From positions 45,718-109,717 of the forward strand of contig JAQWTI010000037.1 of assembly GCA_029242745.1 (NCBI GenBank): DNA of 64,000 bases, written 5' to 3'. This stretch comes from Acidimicrobiales bacterium (GTDB lineage Bacteria > Actinomycetota > Acidimicrobiia > Acidimicrobiales > MedAcidi-G1). How positions within the stretch are numbered: position 1 is the first letter of the stretch; each line of letters starts with the position of its first letter. Below are positions 63,868-64,000 of the stretch, piece by piece. A program made the translations under genes and the position numbers. Under the pieces are notes generated by a model. It made no database searches, was not told where the DNA came from, and worked only from the letters and a program-made list of their open reading frames with translations.

Positions 63868-64000
63868 TCACCACTCAGTACAAGCCGCCGAAAGCAATTG
63901 GCCGCCAATCGCCGGGTCGAAGTTCCCGTAGTAAATGATCCTTTCGCCGCTCGGCAGCAGGAGCACTTCCGGGTCGTTCCCGAAGTAGAGGCCTGTATAC
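63868..64000 (-). CDS. C-terminal fragment of an unknown protein cut by the window edge
   Basis: Only the last 43 residues are visible, ending YFGNDPEVLLLPSGERIIYY then GNFDPAIGGQLLSAACTEW. No domain is recognised. It is the intact homologue of the frameshifted relic at 45793-46064. Given the surrounding genes it may be another secreted lipoprotein of the island. The start lies beyond position 64000. Confidence 0.65.
   Translation of the reverse strand, partial: YTGLYFGNDPEVLLLPSGERIIYYGNFDPAIGGQLLSAACTEW

Overview
The window looks like a chromosomal segment of a free-living, probably marine, high-GC Gram-positive bacterium, most likely of class Acidimicrobiia. The evidence is several LLM-type (F420/flavin) oxidoreductases, an F420:NADPH oxidoreductase, a mycothiol-type formaldehyde dehydrogenase, an actinobacterial heliorhodopsin, frequent GTG starts, and lipoproteins with Thr/Ala/Pro linkers. 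The taxonomy is inferred from gene content, not from a marker tree. No rRNA, tRNA, CRISPR array or complete insertion sequence was seen.

Layout. 0-3.2 kb: a glutamine-synthetase-family gene, a convergent SDR, and a heliorhodopsin. 3.3-3.8 kb: remnant of a serine hydrolase. 4.0-8.7 kb: a four-gene operon of amidohydrolase, DDAH-type hydrolase, linalool dehydratase/isomerase-like (LDI-like) protein and PLP decarboxylase. The LDI-like gene is the highlight. Its frame is interrupted once, by a UGA exactly where the second active-site cysteine of the family should be. A canonical bacterial SECIS hairpin with a GGUCU loop lies 11 nt downstream. I read it as an undescribed selenoprotein.

8.7-15.7 kb: membrane protein, two DMT exporters, glyoxalase-like protein, cold-shock protein with terminator, DEAD-box helicase, lipoprotein. 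15.7-21.2 kb: Rieske oxygenase, Ldh2-type dehydrogenase and a translationally coupled trio (DUF3726-like, M19 dipeptidase, large unknown). 21.4-30.1 kb: homocysteine methyltransferase, patatin, DUF1214 protein, two LLM enzymes, the mycothiol-dependent formaldehyde pathway, an epimerase. 30.2-37.7 kb: housekeeping block (HIT, thrS, npdG, fabI, M23 peptidase, paired CBS-domain transporters). 37.7-44.6 kb: MarR plus a heterodimeric ABC exporter, TauE/SafE permease, ABC ATPase, thiamine pyrophosphokinase, lipoprotein.

44.7-52.5 kb is patchier: an LLM enzyme, a frameshifted relic related to the gene cut by the right window edge, an amine oxidase, a tandem DUF2061 protein, a K+ channel, an MBL protein, and a distinctly AT-rich methyltransferase that looks acquired. 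52.7-56.9 kb: a GntR-flanked catabolic cluster (aminotransferase, LLM, nitrilase). 57.5-64 kb: an island of secreted lipoproteins (HNH-excalibur nuclease, degenerate M23, DUF3761, LysM) and tandem small membrane proteins. At least three of the lipoprotein genes share an unusual upstream element with the core GTATCTACACCG, 53-58 nt before the start. A fourth copy has no obvious gene.
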